A DNA stretch of 64,000 nucleotides, taken from positions 77,006,001-77,070,000 of the forward strand of contig NC_072895.1 in NCBI RefSeq assembly GCF_027943255.1. Reading direction: 5' to 3'. Under the pieces are notes generated by a model that had not been told where the DNA came from, did not search any database, and was given only the letters and a program-made list of their open reading frames with translations. Of this stretch, positions 1-11,151 are shown in pieces; within the stretch, counting starts at the first letter, position 1, and each line of letters begins with the position of its first letter. The position numbers and the translations under genes are program-made. This stretch comes from Anastrepha obliqua (Eukaryota > Arthropoda > Insecta > Diptera > Tephritidae).

Positions 1-8
1 ACGGTAAC

Positions 9-132
9 TTTTTGAGGATGCATTATCACCTGGTGAACCTCGTGTGGATTGGTGTCGTCCCACATACGGCAATTTTGTTTGTTAACACAGCCATTCATCC
101 AAAAATGCGTTTCGTCACTAAAGATGATTTTT
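9..132 (-). mobile_element. mariner-type transposase fragment
   Basis: Read on the minus strand, this stretch encodes a continuous peptide with the motif FSDETHFWMNGCVNKQNCR. That is the region around the first catalytic aspartate in the mariner/IS630 lineage seen again at 4778, 18333 and 63188. It continues to the left window edge, so the rest of the copy lies outside. The open frame on the plus strand here is its shadow. Confidence 0.6.
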
Positions 133-997
133 CGCTTAACTTTACTTCTAGGCTTAACTTTACTTCTAAGCGATGCATTACAAAAATCTAACTCAAATAC
201 CTTAAAAAAGTTTGATTTTAAACTCATAAAAAACAGTTATGGCACTTCTAGCGAGAGAATTCATTTTAGCCATGTTTGTCCGATCGTCCGTCGGTGCGCA
301 CGATAACTCAAAGAAAAATGATTTTATTTAAATAAAACCCTCCCATATAACGTTAATTTTCGAAATAAAAAACCTGATTGTTTTTATTATAAATGAAAAC
401 CTTATTATATAAGCCTTAGAAGAAAAAAATTGGAAAATGGGTGGTAACACACCTTAAAAATAAAGGTCACAATCTGTTTTTTTTATTCAATTTTACAAAT
501 AAAAATCAACAATAAAAATGATATTCATAAAAATAAAATAAAAGTGAAAAAAGGTAATATAATTAATATCGTGATACAAAAAAGAAGGTAGTTCCACTTA
601 ATGGCATAGCAGCCAGGTTAGTCATTCGGCTTTTGCTAGTACTTTCGACATCTTCATAAAATAATTCAAAGAAATTAGGCAGACTTAGTTCAACTAAGCC
701 GCCGTCTGGAAGGCTCAATTTCGTGCACACTAGCCTATGCAGAAAGACCACGAGCCAAATGAACTGTGGAAGATGTGACTTCGCATATTGAAACTTTGGG
801 GAGAGCTCACCAACATAACTACAGCGATGGATAAGTTAAAAAACGAAGCGGATTATACATACCCGAATTTGGGATTTGACAAGGTTATGTGAGCTCGTGG
901 CCGGCTTTAAGCATTACGTAACGGGTTGTAGCCCATGATTACAGGAGAGCAGTCAATTTCTCTTGCAAAAAAAATTCTCTTGGGCCGTTTATTGACC
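133..997. other. Unassigned AT-rich sequence
   Basis: No recognisable element or exon. A 62-codon open frame on the minus strand (563-751) has no motif I know and no splice context. The sequence from about 850 onward grades into the BEL/Pao remnant. Confidence 0.4.
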
Positions 998-1433
998 AGC
1001 ACATGACGTGGCCATCATTTTAAGACCTATTTGAGTGTTATCCATGAAAAATATAACTTCACTAGACGCAGAAGTTCCACTATTTGAAATCCTTTTTGAA
1101 TGACGCGGCTAAGTCTTACGAAACAGCATAGGCGCGGTTAAACGAACGATATAATCATTATAACATTTCAGATGATGCCAACGAAGTTATACGGGGTTTG
1201 GATGCCATCGAAAGGAGCGAGCACGACAGCTCATTGACCCACTGGCTGGTCCAAATTAGATACTGAATCAGGCTTAACGGATTGATGAAAACAAGGAGGT
1301 CAGTGTGCCTTCTTTACCGAATTTATTGAGTTATTGGATTCTCGCTGCGAGGAACTTGAGTTGGCCTTCTTCTATTGGCAAAATTTCCTCGCAATCATGC
1401 AGCAAATCGCTAGTTCTACCTGCATCAAGAAGA
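998..1433 (+). pseudogene. BEL/Pao retrotransposon gag remnant, left part
   Basis: Frameshifted plus-strand pieces match the DUF1759-type gag of BEL/Pao elements in order. They are FKTYLSVIHEKYNFT (near 1019), KFHYLKSFLNDAAKSYETA (near 1070) with a following stop, ARLNERY, then EVIRGLDAI and a piece ending in SRCEELE (near 1350). In this family the region precedes a zinc knuckle, which is found on the far side of the Tc1 element at 3083. The reading is broken by several stops and indels, so the copy is dead. The gag was interrupted at the TA at 1434-1435. Confidence 0.6.
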
Positions 1434-1435
1434 TA

Positions 1436-3080
1436 CACATGCCCCACAAATTCTGCGTTCACCCGAATAGCTTTCTTAAATTTATTAAAAACAAAATAAT
1501 ATTATGATTAAATTGAAATCTTTACAATTTGTTTATTCACTACATTCCCAGCTTTCAAGGGCAAAAAAAAACAAGATTCCCCACTTCAGTTTTTAGATAA
1601 CGGGAAAATAATTTCAGCAGCATGTAAATGTGGCACCAAAATCTGCGTTCAGCCTGTTTATTTTAATGAAACCGTTAATTTAAAGATATTTTTTCTTGTT
1701 TATATTAATTTTTGATTGCGCATTACTTCGACTGAGTGTTAACAAAGCTTAGTTGAACATTTTACTTATAACTGGAGATAATTAAAGAACATATAAGGAA
1801 AGGGAAAAGAAATAAGGGTTTCTGAGAGGAAAATAGTTATAAAAATGTGGAAAGACGGAAAACGTTTCCGAAATATTGGAAAATCTATTGGAAGAACATA
1901 TTCCTCTATTCAGCGAGTTGTAACAAATTTTCGGCAAACTGGAATTTTTACATCTAAGCCCAGGTCAGGGCGTCCGAAAAAATTACCGACCCGGGAAGAG
2001 CGTTCTATAATCAACTTGGCAAAGGTTAACCCCCGGATTACATCCCAAAATTAGTTGAAAACATAAATCAAACATTTAAAAAAAGTATTTGCGCTGAAAC
2101 TGCCAGAAAAGTTCTACGTCAAGCTGGATACCAGGTAGAGTCGCCCGAAGAAAGCCTTTCATTTCTCTTGTGAACAGACGTAAACGCATTCAGTTTGCTA
2201 ATGAGTACATAAATAAGCCTCCCGAGTTCTGGAAAAAAGTAATATTTTCAGACGAAAGTAAATTTTGTATATTCGGAATAAAAGGCCGTCAAATTGTTTG
2301 GCGAAAACCTGGAACTGCTCTTGAAAAGCAAAATCTTGTTGGCACGGTTAAGCACGGAGGTGGCGGGGTTATGGTTTGGGGCTGCATGGCGGCAAATGGG
2401 GTGGGTCAGTTAGAATTTATTGATTCGACGATGGATAAATGGGTATACTTGAACATATTAAAACGGAATTTAAAGCAAAGTGCAGAAAATCTCGGCTTAT
2501 CAAGAACATTTTGGTTTCAACAAAATAACGACCCGAAGCACACAGCCGAGATCGTTAAGCTTTGGCTCTTGTACAACGCCCCCAAAACAGCTTAAAACAC
2601 CGCCACAGTCCCCAGATCTTAACCCCATCGAGCATCTGTGGGATCTATTGGAAAAAAGAATACGTAAGCAAGTGATTACTAGTAAAGAGGTTTTGCGGAG
2701 TGCCATGCAGGCAGAATGGAGGAAGATAACAGCAGAGGAAACAGAGAAACTAGTAAGTTCAATGCCAAATAGGCTGAGTGAAGTCCTGAAGCAACGTGGA
2801 TATCCAACTAAATATTAGATTTAATTTTTGCATATAGCATATCATGTTTTTGTATTAGACTTTAAGACTGAACGCAGACTTTATGGTCGCTTTATTTACT
2901 TGTTACAGCCATTATTCACCGTTATCTAAAAACGTATGCGAGGAATCTTCAAATTTATTTTTGTTTTTGAAACTTAAACATATAAATATATACAAATTTA
3001 AAAAAATTATAAAATCAGGTTGTGTGTTTCATTCACTAAAAAGTTATTGTAGGGTGAACGCAGACTTTGTGCGGCATGTG
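1436..3080 (+). mobile_element. Tc1-type DNA transposon with long IR/DR ends
   Basis: A 1645-bp element flanked by TA on both sides (1434-1435 and 3081-3082). The outer ends are inverted copies (CACATGCCCCACAAATTCTG on the left). A second, inner copy of the TCTGCGTTCA motif lies about 190 bp further in on each side (near 1640 and 2870), giving the inverted-repeat/direct-repeat plan known for several Tc1 elements. It sits inside the BEL/Pao gag remnant, so it is the younger of the two. Confidence 0.85.
1845..2818 (+). pseudogene. Tc1 transposase, frameshifted and catalytically altered
   Basis: Cut-and-paste transposase of the Tc1 family (DD34E). The N-terminal paired-type DNA-binding part is open from 1845 to 2054, including the GRPKK hook, and then a stop follows. 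The catalytic domain resumes at 2170 with VIFSDESKF and HGGGGVMVWGC, and shifts frame near 2590 before [11 protein letters not shown]. The end is at 2818 (GYPTKY). The second catalytic aspartate, normally in QQDNDPKH, is asparagine here (codon 2524-2526). With a stop, at least two frameshifts and that substitution, it cannot encode active enzyme. Total length fits the usual 340 residues or so. Confidence 0.85.
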
Positions 3081-3082
3081 TA

Positions 3083-3505
3083 TGTATAAGTATAAGTTTT
3101 GCTATTGCAATGTCCATGCAACCAAGGTCATCACACTACGTTACTGGCAGAGTCTTCTGAAGAGAATCCCGAAGTACATTCAACAATACCTACAGCATCG
3201 CCCTCTGTTACAATGACCACGATTGCGTCACCGCAGAACTCAGCATATCTAGGATATCTTCATCTTCAACAAAAAATGGTCAACAACGTCGGTAACCAAA
3301 TCGCTATCGCAACCTCATAAATTTGGGGAGATCGAGATATCCAAACCACATCTATCAATAAACCCCGATGACCTTTTTGTGGAATAACACTTTCGGAATA
3401 CGGCATCTCGCCAGACGGATGGAAAATATTTTGTTGATCTTCCTTTTAAGGGAGAACCGCTGTTTTGCAAACACCTAGACGCTTGGAAACCCTAGATCAC
3501 TAAGC
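3083..3505 (+). pseudogene. BEL/Pao remnant, right part (gag zinc knuckle and start of pol)
   Basis: Continues the gag of 998-1433 beyond the Tc1 insertion. The zinc-knuckle-like CPCNQGHHTTLLAES is near 3102, resembling the HHTLLH motif of this family. From about 3318 a second piece matches the beginning of the pol polyprotein (KFGEIEI, then INPDDLFVE and DGKYFVDLPFKGEPL). The protease normally between these parts is missing, so an internal deletion preceded or followed the Tc1 insertion. Confidence 0.55.
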
Positions 3506-4267
3506 TGAAATCAGTGTTACTATGTCACTAATCATTCGTCTCACAGACTATAAATTAAAAACAAGTATATTTTTATATTTGCTTTGTTTATTTCCAACTT
3601 TGAGTGTAAATTTAGAGAAGTATTACATTATTTCTATTTAACTATTTATGAAAGTTATGTTAGTGAGGTGGTGTGACGGGAATTAGCAAAACTGCAGGTG
3701 TGAGTGGTCTATTATAAGAATGTTTAGTGATCCAGGGTTAAAGAATACACAACTACGCGATCAATATATGCAGTTTTTGAGGCACTAAGAGTTATTAAGA
3801 CAAATGTGCAGGCAGCCTGCAAGAAATCGGTAATAAGCTCGACTACTGGCAATGTTTTTAAAATACGTATCAAGGCTTCTAGCAACCTGGCATAGGGAAT
3901 ATCTGAATTCTTTACAAAGTCGCCCAAATTCCCAATTCTGAAACGCTGTTTTAGTGACTGCCGGAATATTCCGGAACATAATTCACGGCATTTTCATTTT
4001 CATTCACTTAATCTTATTGCACAAAATATGTACATCACGGCTTATAATGCTTACTTTGTAATGTGGTTTCGAGCCATAAATTGTATAAGAAAACAAAAAA
4101 CATGATGCGGATTTGCAAGCTGCACAAATTCAAGACACCAAAGCAAGGAAGCCGGTATTTTTATTTATAACTTTTAACGATATGACAGCGCTATTAGCAA
4201 TATGAACAATTTATGAAACTTTAAAAATTACTGTATCTGTCAAAAATGTTTAAGTAAAACTACCAAG
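3506..4267. other. Unassigned sequence
   Basis: AT-rich, with short open frames of 60-67 codons on the minus strand that show no family motif. It may contain rest of the BEL/Pao element, but I see no clear LTR boundary. Confidence 0.35.
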
Positions 4268-4745
4268 GTGAACCTATTCAAGGTAATGGCAGCAGCAGAA
4301 CAACGAGTCCGCAAGTGCAAAATACACTGTTTCCGAAAACGTTTTTCGTTTCGGTGTTTCGTATACCTCCTTCGCATACGCCAATTGCATTCACTGCTCG
4401 ATCTCTGTTGCATATTCCTACAAGGTCTCATTTGTTCTCTGGTTGTGATTCGTTAGTTCCATCTAGAACATTTTGTGCCTGTGGTCAATCGCGTAACGTC
4501 TCTCTATTGCTGTCATTAGGCTTTCATAGTTACCCCGATCGGCTTCTGGAATTGCCTGCAGTACTTTGGCGGTGGAACCCGTAAGTGAGACAACTAGTGC
4601 AGCAAACTTATGTGCAGTACTCCAGTGATTTGTTATTGATGTTGTTTCAAACTAGAACTTAAAGATTGGGAATGGCACAGTGCCGTTGAATGACTTTAGT
4701 AATGTTGGCTTCCAATGCCTCAATCGAATCTGGTTTATCCACAAA
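4268..4745 (-). pseudogene. Ty3/gypsy gag capsid remnant
   Basis: On the minus strand a nearly open frame reads through a retrotransposon gag capsid region, with VSLTGSTAKVLQAIPEADR, then ESLMTAIERRYAIDHRHKMF and LAYAKEVYETPKRKTF. These match the layout of insect Ty3/gypsy gag proteins. Several stops interrupt it. It lies downstream, in the same orientation, of the SAP-type gag start and LTR at 5405-6150. The two are separated only by a mariner remnant, so I infer one original element. Confidence 0.55.
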
Positions 4746-4777
4746 TCATTTACTGTCACTGTCACTGTACATAAAAC

Positions 4778-5400
4778 GCCACAAATAAAAGTCCATTTAG
4801 ATCCCATAAATAAAAGTTCAAAAGTGTGATATCACACGATCTTGGTGGCCAATCCACTGGTCCGAGCCGGGAGATAAATTGCTCAGCGAAACGATGACGT
4901 AGTAAATCCATTGTTTAACGGGGTGCATGGCAATTAGCGCCGTCTTATTGGAACCAAACAACCATGTTGTGGAGATCAAAAAGTCGTTTATAATGGCGCA
5001 TTAATGTTCGACATTCACTGTTACATTGGCTCCAGCCTCTCTTTGAAGAAATATTGACCGAAGATTCCTCCAGCCCATAGGCCGCACCGAACGGTTGTTT
5101 TCAAAGGATGCATTGGCTGATTTTGAATGGCTTCAGATTGCTCTTCAGCCCAAGTACGGTAATTTTGCTTATTGACGTAGCCACTAAACCAAAAATGGGA
5201 TACTTGCTGAATGGCTATGTACACCATAAATTGGCCTGAACGCGCGATGAACACTTTTCACAGAGTGTCGATTTTCGTAATACAATTGTACGATTTGTAA
5301 ACGTTTTTAAGACGTAAGTCTTTTCATGATGAAATGTCAATAAATACTGAAAAAAATTATGTGTTTAGTTAGTCACGCGTGATTTGTCAAACACAAACCC
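4778..5400 (-). mobile_element. mariner (DD41D-type) deletion remnant
   Basis: Minus strand. An N-terminal piece lies near 5240-5310 (MKRLTS, a stop, RLQIVQLYYENRHSV), then there is a deletion of the helix-turn-helix region. HFWFSGYVNKQNYRTWAEE follows near 5190, then the QQD region and RSCDIT near 4850, with frameshifts. The order and motifs are those of the better preserved copy at 18333. It appears inserted in the Ty3/gypsy gag. The left end is truncated, as no terminal repeat is visible there. Confidence 0.6.
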
Positions 5401-5421
5401 TATGGAAAAAGTACCTCCACA

Positions 5422-5766
5422 TTGGAGGAAGTAGATCACATTGATCACCCTTTATTTGCGACGACAACTCCCCTGACTTGCGAGATCTGCGATGAAATTT
5501 CCGCCGACTGCGATGATATTGCGTCGACATTTGTAACATCTACGATGACATTTAAGCTATTGCAGCCACATTCACGTTCATGTCTACTCCTGGTGATGGT
5601 CCTGGAATCTCTACCTTCTTTTCCACTTTGGTCAATTTCTCAGCTTACGGCTGGAACACATATTCATCTACATAGATCTCCTCTGTCTACGTAGCTTTGC
5701 GTAGTAGTACTTGCAACTCTGATTTGTTTCTTGAAGTTAATAAGCCACGTTGTTCCAACTACTTCT
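5422..5766 (-). pseudogene. Ty3/gypsy gag N-terminus (SAP-type) remnant, copy 1
   Basis: Minus-strand translation gives QRGLLTSRNKSELQVLLRKA, then VDEYVFQP and a run of charged residues. It aligns with the second copy at 32550-32893, whose start (MAKVTELKIPQLKNELEQCG) has the pattern of a SAP DNA-binding domain. SAP starts are known in gag of some insect Ty3/gypsy elements. Stops at several positions show decay. The plus-strand open frame here is a shadow. Confidence 0.5.
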
Positions 5767-6150
5767 TTTAACACTTCTGAGACCAATTGTTACGTTTTCC
5801 TCCCTTACCATGGTTACGTCTCTATAATTCCTTTGAATTCTATCACTGGATTGCTAAATAAAAGTGTCAAACTAATGGAAACACAACTTGCTTGTTTACT
5901 GAATTTCTTAACCGCATTACTACACGTTTACACGTTCGCACACTCAATTTAAAACTGATTACTTTGAGCGCATGCACCTCTGCTTATATATGCTTAACAG
6001 CTATCGTAATTTCGAGATGTTGCAACCGTATTCTCTGACAATTTCTGTCTTGTCATCTGGCATTCATTTTTTTTGTATTTCATTCGTTTGGTTTCGTGAA
6101 AGTGCGCCACAATATCCATATTTGTGTAGATGGGTGATTAGAATAAGGAA
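5767..6150 (-). mobile_element. Ty3/gypsy 5' LTR with degenerate primer-binding site, copy 1
   Basis: Positions 5767-5784 are a decayed version of the tRNA-Leu-type primer site seen intact at 32923-32942. Right of it about 350 bp align with the LTR-like stretch at 32943-33230, including a shared block with GTCATCTGGCATTCAT near 6050. The outer LTR boundary is uncertain. Confidence 0.4.
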
Positions 6151-6348
6151 TTAATATTATATTAAGAAATTTTGTATACAAAGAGCTGTTATGTGTATTT
6201 ACGGAAGGTTTTTTATTCACATATGTACTATATGTAATATTTGTCCATTATATTTTTATCTTTCGAGCCAAATATAAAATAAAGTAGGCGCATTTTCAAA
6301 CTAAACATACATATGTAACGTACGTAAGCTTTGAAAAGTTAGGTTTAC

Positions 6349-6611
6349 ATATCGCACTTGTTACGTTAAAGCGTAACAACTCAAAAAGAAAAAGAAAAGA
6401 GTAACCACTCAAAAATTTGTTATTTTAGCGCAACTACTAAACAAATAAGAATGAAACATCCGTTATATTGTTTTTAATTATATTTTCGTGCAATTACATA
6501 TTTTTTCCCTTGTAATACCTATATTATTAATATTTACGGAAACAGTTTTTCGTCTCTACTGAAAATGTTCAGATTTTGAGTTGTTACGCTTTAACGTAAC
6601 AAGTGCGATAT
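6349..6611. mobile_element. MITE with 38-bp perfect terminal inverted repeats
   Basis: 263 bp with no coding capacity. The first 38 bp (6349-6386) are an exact reverse complement of the last 38 bp (6574-6611). Each arm itself contains a near-palindrome around TTACGTTAAAGCGTAA. The flanks are TA-rich, so a TA or TAT target is possible but cannot be fixed. The parental transposase is not identifiable from the ends. Confidence 0.7.
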
Positions 6612-7900
6612 ATTTATAACTCGAGAAACAAAGAGACCTCGCACACTATTCAACCTAAATGGAAATCAAGTGTTACGGGTCGAAGCACAGCAGGTTCATC
6701 GATAGTAATCCTATTTGATATGCTAGATTATCTCCAGTTTTGAGCTTAATTCCTTAATCCGTAAAGTCATAAAAAATTCCATCCTGGATTCATTAATAAT
6801 TCCTGGGTTATTACGATAAATTTTGAAGTGCACCTTTGAGTTTTCGATTATTTGCAATCATTTATTGATTAGTTTTGTGAAACAGAGGAGAAACGTTAAC
6901 GAATATAGGCCCCGGCAAGGAAAAAAGGTAAGTAGAGATACATAATTTTAATAAAATCATCTACAATGGCTTTGATACATTATTTTTTATTATAAAATAT
7001 AACAACGAATTTTGAATGCCATAATCCCATAATCTGGCGGTCAATTGTGCCATTAAATACATTGCTGATTTTGTTTACTTTCTTTGATATTATTGATATA
7101 ATTTATCCAAAAAAAAAGTACACAACTGTCAAGTTTAATTAACACGTTGATTAATCTTGAGTCTGACTGCATAATTTAAGTCACCATTTGTTTTTGCTCG
7201 TTGGTTTTACAACGCTATAAAAATTTGTATTTGCAAAATAAAAAACTATTTTTATTAGGAAAATTTAGAGCCTCCCAAAAGAAATAGATAAAAAATGTTT
7301 TTACGAAAATAAAATGTGGGAATAATTGAGTTCGTGGCCAATTGAAAAATAACAAAAAAAAAATTTGGTAAATTTTAATTACTGTTTAATATATAATATA
7401 ATAAATTCATAGATTTTATCATACTTCATTATATTTACTTTCTTTTTTTTTTTAAGATTTTTCTTCGTCTCTGTCTGTTCATGTACATATACCTAAATAT
7501 ATTTTTACTTTATTTACTTACACAGTACTGTTATATCTATTTCTGCTTTCAAAGGTGTTTGAGACATAACGTTGCTAGCTTCGCATCGAAAACGTGCATT
7601 ATTGTCGCTTGCTTCTGCAGTAAAGGTGTATATGTTTTCGGAAAGGCGCCCAGCAGTCCTAAAAAGGGTAATATGGAAATTAAAAATCAAGTAATTTTTT
7701 GATTACACTTTTTTAATATGTAAACATTTTTCTATAATATATTAAAATATTAACACTTTATTTATATACCCTATTCCATATACCATATATTACATCAGTA
7801 GTGCAATTTACTAACTTTAAACTATTCGACAATTCTTATTTTTGTTTACAATATTTGCCGTTTGCACCAGCGGTTGTGTTATTCACAATTGTTAACTAAC
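6612..7900. other. AT-rich intron-like sequence without recognised features
   Basis: About 1.3 kb, very AT-rich, with homopolymer runs. The longest open frame (7481-7702) is hydrophobic and compositionally simple. No element or exon could be supported. Confidence 0.4.
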
Positions 7901-7903
7901 ATT

Positions 7904-8178
7904 AAGCCTCTTTTATTCGCCATTTCCCCGCTCGGAATCTCTATGCTCGATTAACTTAGCGAAAAATTTGCATCCGAAAGCAACAACAAAGTTATCGCGT
8001 AAGATTCGCCGCTAGCGAATATGGTTATAGCTCATTAGACTAGTATAACTCACATCTTACAAACACATGCAATTCAAGGCAGCTCTATTCCGGCGTTGCC
8101 AATATATGTATATTCATTTATACCAGTTGCTTCATCTATTCGCCATTGGCTAATGATGGGCGAACAGAAGAGGCCTAT
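7904..8178. repeat. Possible MITE with imperfect inverted ends
   Basis: The left end (TAAGCCTCTTTTATTCGCCA) resembles the reverse complement of the right end (TAGGCCTCTTCTGTTCGCCC) over roughly 25 bp with several mismatches. The interior is non-coding. Boundaries are approximate. Confidence 0.35.
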
Positions 8179-9044
8179 TATAATCTATCTTGTCCTATTT
8201 ATTCAGACTGATATAAATAGGCATCTCAGTCAAATTAAATATCAAAATGAGCGGATAACGCACTAATTTATGCATACTAGACAAGCTGATAAATTCAACT
8301 TTGAGTGTTTTCTTCAATTATATTCGTGCAAAGTAAGTAACATAAAATAACTCTTTATTTGAAATTAATTTGTACATACTATATATAGCTTCAGGATTAT
8401 ATTAACAGCTCCTATACGAAGCTGCGCTAAAGCCACCACAGAAAAATTTCTTTTGTAGCTTGCCGCTTTACTTAGTTCACAGGACACTTCACCTTCGCGC
8501 AAAACATGGAACAGTTGATTGCATCTGTTACATGATTTATTCTCTATTGCTCACCTACGGGTTTTGACTGTCAGGCCAAGGAATTACGTTCTCAAACAAG
8601 TGTGGAGTTAACCGCAATAGTTTTTGCAATTGCCCTGCAGCATAATGGAAAGCATTGTGCACATCACGGAGCAAACACCGACTGCAAATTTTCCTATTTA
8701 GTGTTTAACTTTAGAACTTTAACGACTCAAACTCCTCGAGAGAGGTGTTAAATATCAAGGTGTAAGTTGCAAGCTTTAGCTTGTTTTGACGGCCATAAGA
8801 CGACAATTATAGCGATCAAGGATATATTGGCATGAGGCTTACAGTAGCCGCCATGATCACCTTCACCACCTGAATAGCTTTTCTGAATGTTTTAAAGCTG
8901 AGAGTTATTCTAAGTGGTAGCATACCATAGGCAGCTTAAACATAAAAGTCTGAGGGTTCTACGACTTCGTCTTCTATTTAAGATTTATCATTTATTAATT
9001 TAAAATTAATTTAAAAATTAAATTATTTCTGCAGTATAGCAAAG
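8179..9044. other. Unassigned sequence
   Basis: Slightly richer in G+C than the surroundings between 8400 and 8900, which suggests decayed element sequence, but no frame could be matched to a family. Confidence 0.3.
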
Positions 9045-9346
9045 CGTCTACGGCTCTCCTGCGCCATAGGCATGCAAAACACTATGGGTATGTCACAAGC
9101 GTATCTGTGAGCATGTATTATCATGCCGCGGTTGATCGAACACACGATGTTAAAAGAGCTATGCTCCGGAGATATCGTTGCTGTAAAAATAAAGAACTTG
9201 AAAAGTGGGAACAGTGTCGAAGCTATCATAGTTTCGGCCTACCTAGCCTACGACTCTTTCCAGCCACCTCCTTCGAGTGAGCTAAGAGAAGTCGTCAAGT
9301 ATGCAGAATCCAATAATCTGGGGCTAATAGTGGGCTGTGATGCAAT
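9045..9346 (+). pseudogene. LINE endonuclease-domain fragment
   Basis: Plus-strand reading ACIIMPRLIEHTMLKELCSG, then VAVKIKNLKSG, YLAYDS and LGLIVGCDA matches the apurinic endonuclease domain of Jockey/LOA/I-group non-LTR retrotransposons. It includes the start of the GCDAN motif that carries catalytic residues. The match stops exactly where the mariner fragment begins (9347), so the LINE was cut by that insertion or a later deletion. Only about 90 residues remain of an ORF2 that is normally over 1000. Confidence 0.55.
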
Positions 9347-9640
9347 ATACGACACGTTTCAGCTGCACTTTTCTTTAAAAAGTAATAATGAAGGATGACT
9401 TCCCACAAATGCTGTTTTTTCGGGACGAACGTAAACATTTTTGTCGTCAGAAAAAAAGGATCTTTACGTTTCAAACGAATGGCAACTAATGCGATCGAGA
9501 CCTTACATATACACCTTCAAATCACCCGTATATTACTAGAGCGAACTAAAAAATAATATCAGCAGCAACATCTCTTTTACGAGGGCGGAAACTTATTCCC
9601 ATAGCCAATATTATTACATAATATTTATAGCAGGGTTGCC
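9347..9640 (-). mobile_element. mariner 5' end fragment
   Basis: This stretch is the reverse complement of the mariner 5' region at 39848-40070, with about 85-90 percent identity by eye. It covers the untranslated leader and the first codons of the transposase (MFTFVPKKQHLWEVILHYYF on the minus strand). No catalytic region is present. Confidence 0.6.
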
Positions 9641-9780
9641 AGCTCAGTTCTTTTGTACGCGGCACCGATCTAATAGCCGTCTATCGGCTAAGTGCTTTCC
9701 GAGCTATCTGCGGCTTCCGGGCAATTGCAGGGCTACTGCCGATAGATATTTTGGCAAAATAAATTAAGTCAGTATATATG

Positions 9781-10308
9781 CAAAGGGTTTTCCAATAAGA
9801 GGTGTTATTTTGATATTAAAAGAAAAATGTTATTTTTTAATATAAATGCTCGGATGTTTATTTCATTATAAAGAGAAAGGTATGCCGTTAGTAGTGCAAA
9901 ATAACATCAGGCAAATGACCACCACGGCCACGCTTACAGGACAATATCCTTTTCATGAAATTTTCCATTACCGAATTGCAAAGTGGCTGCTCTATGTCCT
10001 CGATAGCCTCACGAATTCCATCTTTGAGGTCTTGAATCGACCCTGGGCTGTTGGCGTAGACCTTCTCTTTCATGTGGCCTCAAAGAAAAAAGTCATAAGG
10101 TGTTAACCTCTTCGAAAGGTAACTCGGTCCGGAAACTTTTCCCGTAAAAGATCAATGGTTTCGTTGCTTGTGTGGCACGTAGCACCGTCTTGTTGAAAAT
10201 AAACGTTGTCCACATCAATATCATCCAATTCCGACCATAAAAAAAAGTTAATCATCTCTCGATAGCCTTTTATATATTTAAATAACCCTGTTATTGGAAA
10301 CCCCTTTA
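9781..10308 (-). mobile_element. mariner-type deletion derivative with terminal inverted repeats
   Basis: The ends form inverted repeats: left CAAAGGGTTTTCCAATAAGA, right reading inward AAAGGGGTTTCCAATAACAG. On the minus strand the interior encodes only the second half of a transposase: FQQDGATCHTSNETIDLLRE near 10180, and the C-terminus SVMENFMKRILSCKRGRGGH near 9930. The N-terminal DNA-binding part and first catalytic aspartate are deleted. It is one of several mariner copies here reduced to about 500-900 bp while keeping both ends. Confidence 0.65.
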
Positions 10309-10504
10309 TAAGGCTATCCGAACAAAACGATAGAGCAAGGCGTAAAGAAATTTCAGAAAAGGAAAGGTTTCGTTCGATGTACCACTAGTAGGACCGGTGC
10401 GGACCAATTATTGTTGATTTTATGCTAGAATCAGCTAATAACTGGAAGAGAATCTGCGTGCATGTAACACACATTCATAATGATCTAGGACGAGCGGAGT
10501 TTCA

Positions 10505-10600
10505 AATTGTAAATTTATGCGGTATCCAACGAGAACCAGTGTTTTTTCGACAAAATGTTAATGCAATATTGAGTGTATGCTGATCGACGATCATGCTGGA
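10505..10600 (-). mobile_element. mariner fragment (DD34D lineage)
   Basis: About 95 bp align with the segment at 37165-37225 of the mariner at 36480-37437, including the peptide SIHSILH and WIPH. Only this piece of the DNA-binding region is recognisable. The 400 bp to its right, up to the sns exon, show nothing further. Confidence 0.45.
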
Positions 10601-10997
10601 ACTCGTTGTACCAACCTGTCCCCGGGGCTAAGTGAGGTTATTTAACGCTAAAGTAGAAGGAAGTTGATCACTACACTCCTGTCTCGATAACCCACGTGGA
10701 TTATGGTAATAAATCATCACATGATAATATTCACGGGTTAATTCCGTGTTTTTGGCTAGATAAATTTTTCAACTCACTGAAAAACAAATAAATCTCATAA
10801 GTGAAAACGTTATACATAAATTTATGCTAAAAACACCAAACTTTTCTATAAAAATATTGAAGTCAGCACGTGGTGTTGCAAAATTTAAAAGAAGGTCGCT
10901 TATCTTCTCCACTACCCACAAGTGAACATAGACTTAGTGTATGAAAATTGTTATTAGTGAATTACAGTTGCGTTTAGCAAGCTCAATGATAACTTAC

Positions 10998-11151
10998 CTA
11001 TAAGCCATCCGTATTTGGGATCCATTTTTATACCAAATCAATTGCGCTGGTGGATTTCCACCTCTACTTCGACATATCAGTTCCACTGTTTGACCCCTTC
11101 GCAGAATTTCGCCCTGTGTATAGCCTTCGATGTAGGGAGGCCCAGGAGGAT
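10998..11151 (-). CDS. sns: sns-like exon: immunoglobulin domain
   Basis: Exon of a nephrin-type cell-adhesion receptor; in flies these act at the membrane in myoblast fusion and nephrocyte slit diaphragms. The minus-strand peptide begins (Y)PPGPPYIEGYTQGEILRRG and continues to CRSRGGNPPAQLIWYKNGSQ and IRMAY(R), the first half of an Ig domain with its cysteine and tryptophan. The acceptor is TTTCAG just right of 11151 and the donor GTAAGTT just left of 10998. The first codon is split: T from the upstream exon plus AT here makes tyrosine, and the last codon is left open as AG. The length is 154 bp. The paralogue hibris is the main alternative. The next exon of the gene is not found to the left in this window. 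Confidence 0.8.

Noticed and set aside
563..751. 62-codon open frame on the minus strand
   Set aside because: No recognised family and too short to distinguish from chance.
7481..7702. 73-codon hydrophobic open frame
   Set aside because: Low-complexity AT-rich sequence, no start context or splice partner.
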